A stretch of DNA of 6,521 nucleotides from NCBI GenBank assembly GCA_964476705.1, contig CAYZBM010000094.1, positions 1 to 6,521 of the forward strand. The letters are read 5' to 3'. Position numbers and translations under genes: made by a program. How positions within the stretch are numbered: position 1 is the first letter of the stretch; each line of letters opens with the position of its first letter. Shown one piece after another: positions 6,086 to 6,521 of the stretch. This stretch comes from CAYZBM01 sp964476705 (GTDB lineage Bacteria > Pseudomonadota > Alphaproteobacteria > Rickettsiales > UBA6187). The notes under the pieces are model-generated. The model saw nothing but the letters and a program-made list of their open reading frames with translations. It was not told where the DNA came from and ran no database searches.

Positions 6086-6521
6086 TTAACAACCTCCTCC
6101 AGATTTTATTACTGCACATCCACCAGTGTGTCTTACAGCCTCATGGAGATCTGTAGGCACTAATTGCATCGTTTTAGCATTTTCAACATGATGCCAGGTA
6201 TATCCTTTTGGTACTCCAGTATAACCAGCCTCGTTGTTTGCTAGTTTTATATCCTTTCTTGTATTTCCAGTAACATCTATCTTCACCTCCTTAACAGCAT
6301 AAGGAGTTAGATCAGGAAATCCTTTATCATTAAATTTTACTCCATCTGGATATTTTCCAGCTAAGACAGGATTTTTATAGGCCAATGGAAATTGCTGTCC
6401 TGCATATTGAGCATTTATCGGATTACGGCCATTAACTTTATCCACAGTATCTGGAATATTATTATTAAGTATCATCCCCCGACTTATTTCCTCAGGAGTA
6501 AGAGCACTAAATCCTTGATCT
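6086..6521 (-). CDS. Polymorphic toxin C-terminus, WHH (HNH/endonuclease VII) nuclease; 5' end beyond window
   Basis: This is the C-terminal domain of a larger toxin. The frame is open to the window edge. Before the internal ATG at 6475 there are 15 further in-frame codons (DQGFSALTPEEISRG) and no stop, so a 129-residue stand-alone protein starting at 6475 is unlikely. The domain follows the order of WHH nucleases of the HNH/endonuclease VII superfamily: RNPINAQYAGQQFPL, LAGKYPDGVKFNDKGFPDLTPYA, a KIDVTGN strand, then GYTWHHVENAKTMQLVPTDLHEAVRHTGG. The WHH triplet is encoded at 6188-6196, and the later LH and HTGG histidines complete the usual metal and catalytic set. Such domains are DNases delivered to rival cells (or possibly a host) by contact-dependent or type V/VI-like systems; the delivery region is outside the window. 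The tail ends KSGGGC, whose codons double as the ribosome binding site of the immunity gene. Confidence 0.92.
   Translation of the reverse strand, partial: DQGFSALTPEEISRGMILNNNIPDTVDKVNGRNPINAQYAGQQFPLAYKNPVLAGKYPDGVKFNDKGFPDLTPYAVKEVKIDVTGNTRKDIKLANNEAGYTGVPKGYTWHHVENAKTMQLVPTDLHEAVRHTGGCAVIKSGGGC
6093..6100 (-). promoter_or_regulatory. Strong ribosome binding site of the immunity gene inside toxin codons
   Basis: GGAGGAGG lies seven bases before the SUKH ATG and encodes part of the toxin's terminal Gly-Gly-Gly-Cys. It is the best Shine-Dalgarno in the window; most other starts have weak ones. It suggests high immunity translation, coupled to or independent of toxin translation. Confidence 0.8.

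Noticed and set aside
6086..6475. Stand-alone 129-residue nuclease beginning at the ATG at 6475
   Set aside because: The frame continues without a stop to the window edge and reads as protein-like sequence; no Shine-Dalgarno precedes this ATG.

Overview
The window is about 70% A+T and looks like a Rickettsiales-type or other host-associated alphaproteobacterium. The grounds are the base composition, the alphaproteobacterial gene order holB-metG-tatD, and a methionyl-tRNA synthetase whose connective domain lacks zinc-binding cysteines. The genus cannot be fixed from the sequence alone.

Region 1 (1-3517, minus strand) is a compact housekeeping operon read from right to left: holB (clamp-loader delta-prime subunit), metG (methionyl-tRNA synthetase) and tatD (metal-dependent DNase/hydrolase). 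A good sigma-70-like promoter lies at 3556-3585. metG and tatD abut exactly (TAAATG). A 13-bp hairpin overlapping the tatD stop probably ends the transcript. In many alphaproteobacteria tmk precedes holB; here holB heads the operon.

Region 2 (3590-4696, plus strand) is zapE, the AFG1-like P-loop ATPase linked to cell division. It is divergent from holB, and the space between the two starts holds the holB promoter.

Region 3 (4697-4852) is a 156-bp convergent spacer with two inverted repeats and a 12-bp direct repeat. It separates the housekeeping half from the accessory half.

Region 4 (4853-6521, minus strand) is an accessory polymorphic-toxin locus. It starts with the C-terminal nuclease domain (WHH type, HNH/endonuclease VII superfamily) of a toxin whose reading frame is still open at the window edge. 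Its SUKH/SMI1-KNR4 immunity gene abuts it exactly, with a strong ribosome binding site inside the last toxin codons. Two small ORFs follow. They share a 123-bp, 41-codon N-terminal module encoding a signal peptide or membrane anchor, then diverge completely at the same codon. They look like products of module exchange: fragments of exported toxin N-termini, or one export signal joined to different short cargos. This repeated module is the least explained part of the window.
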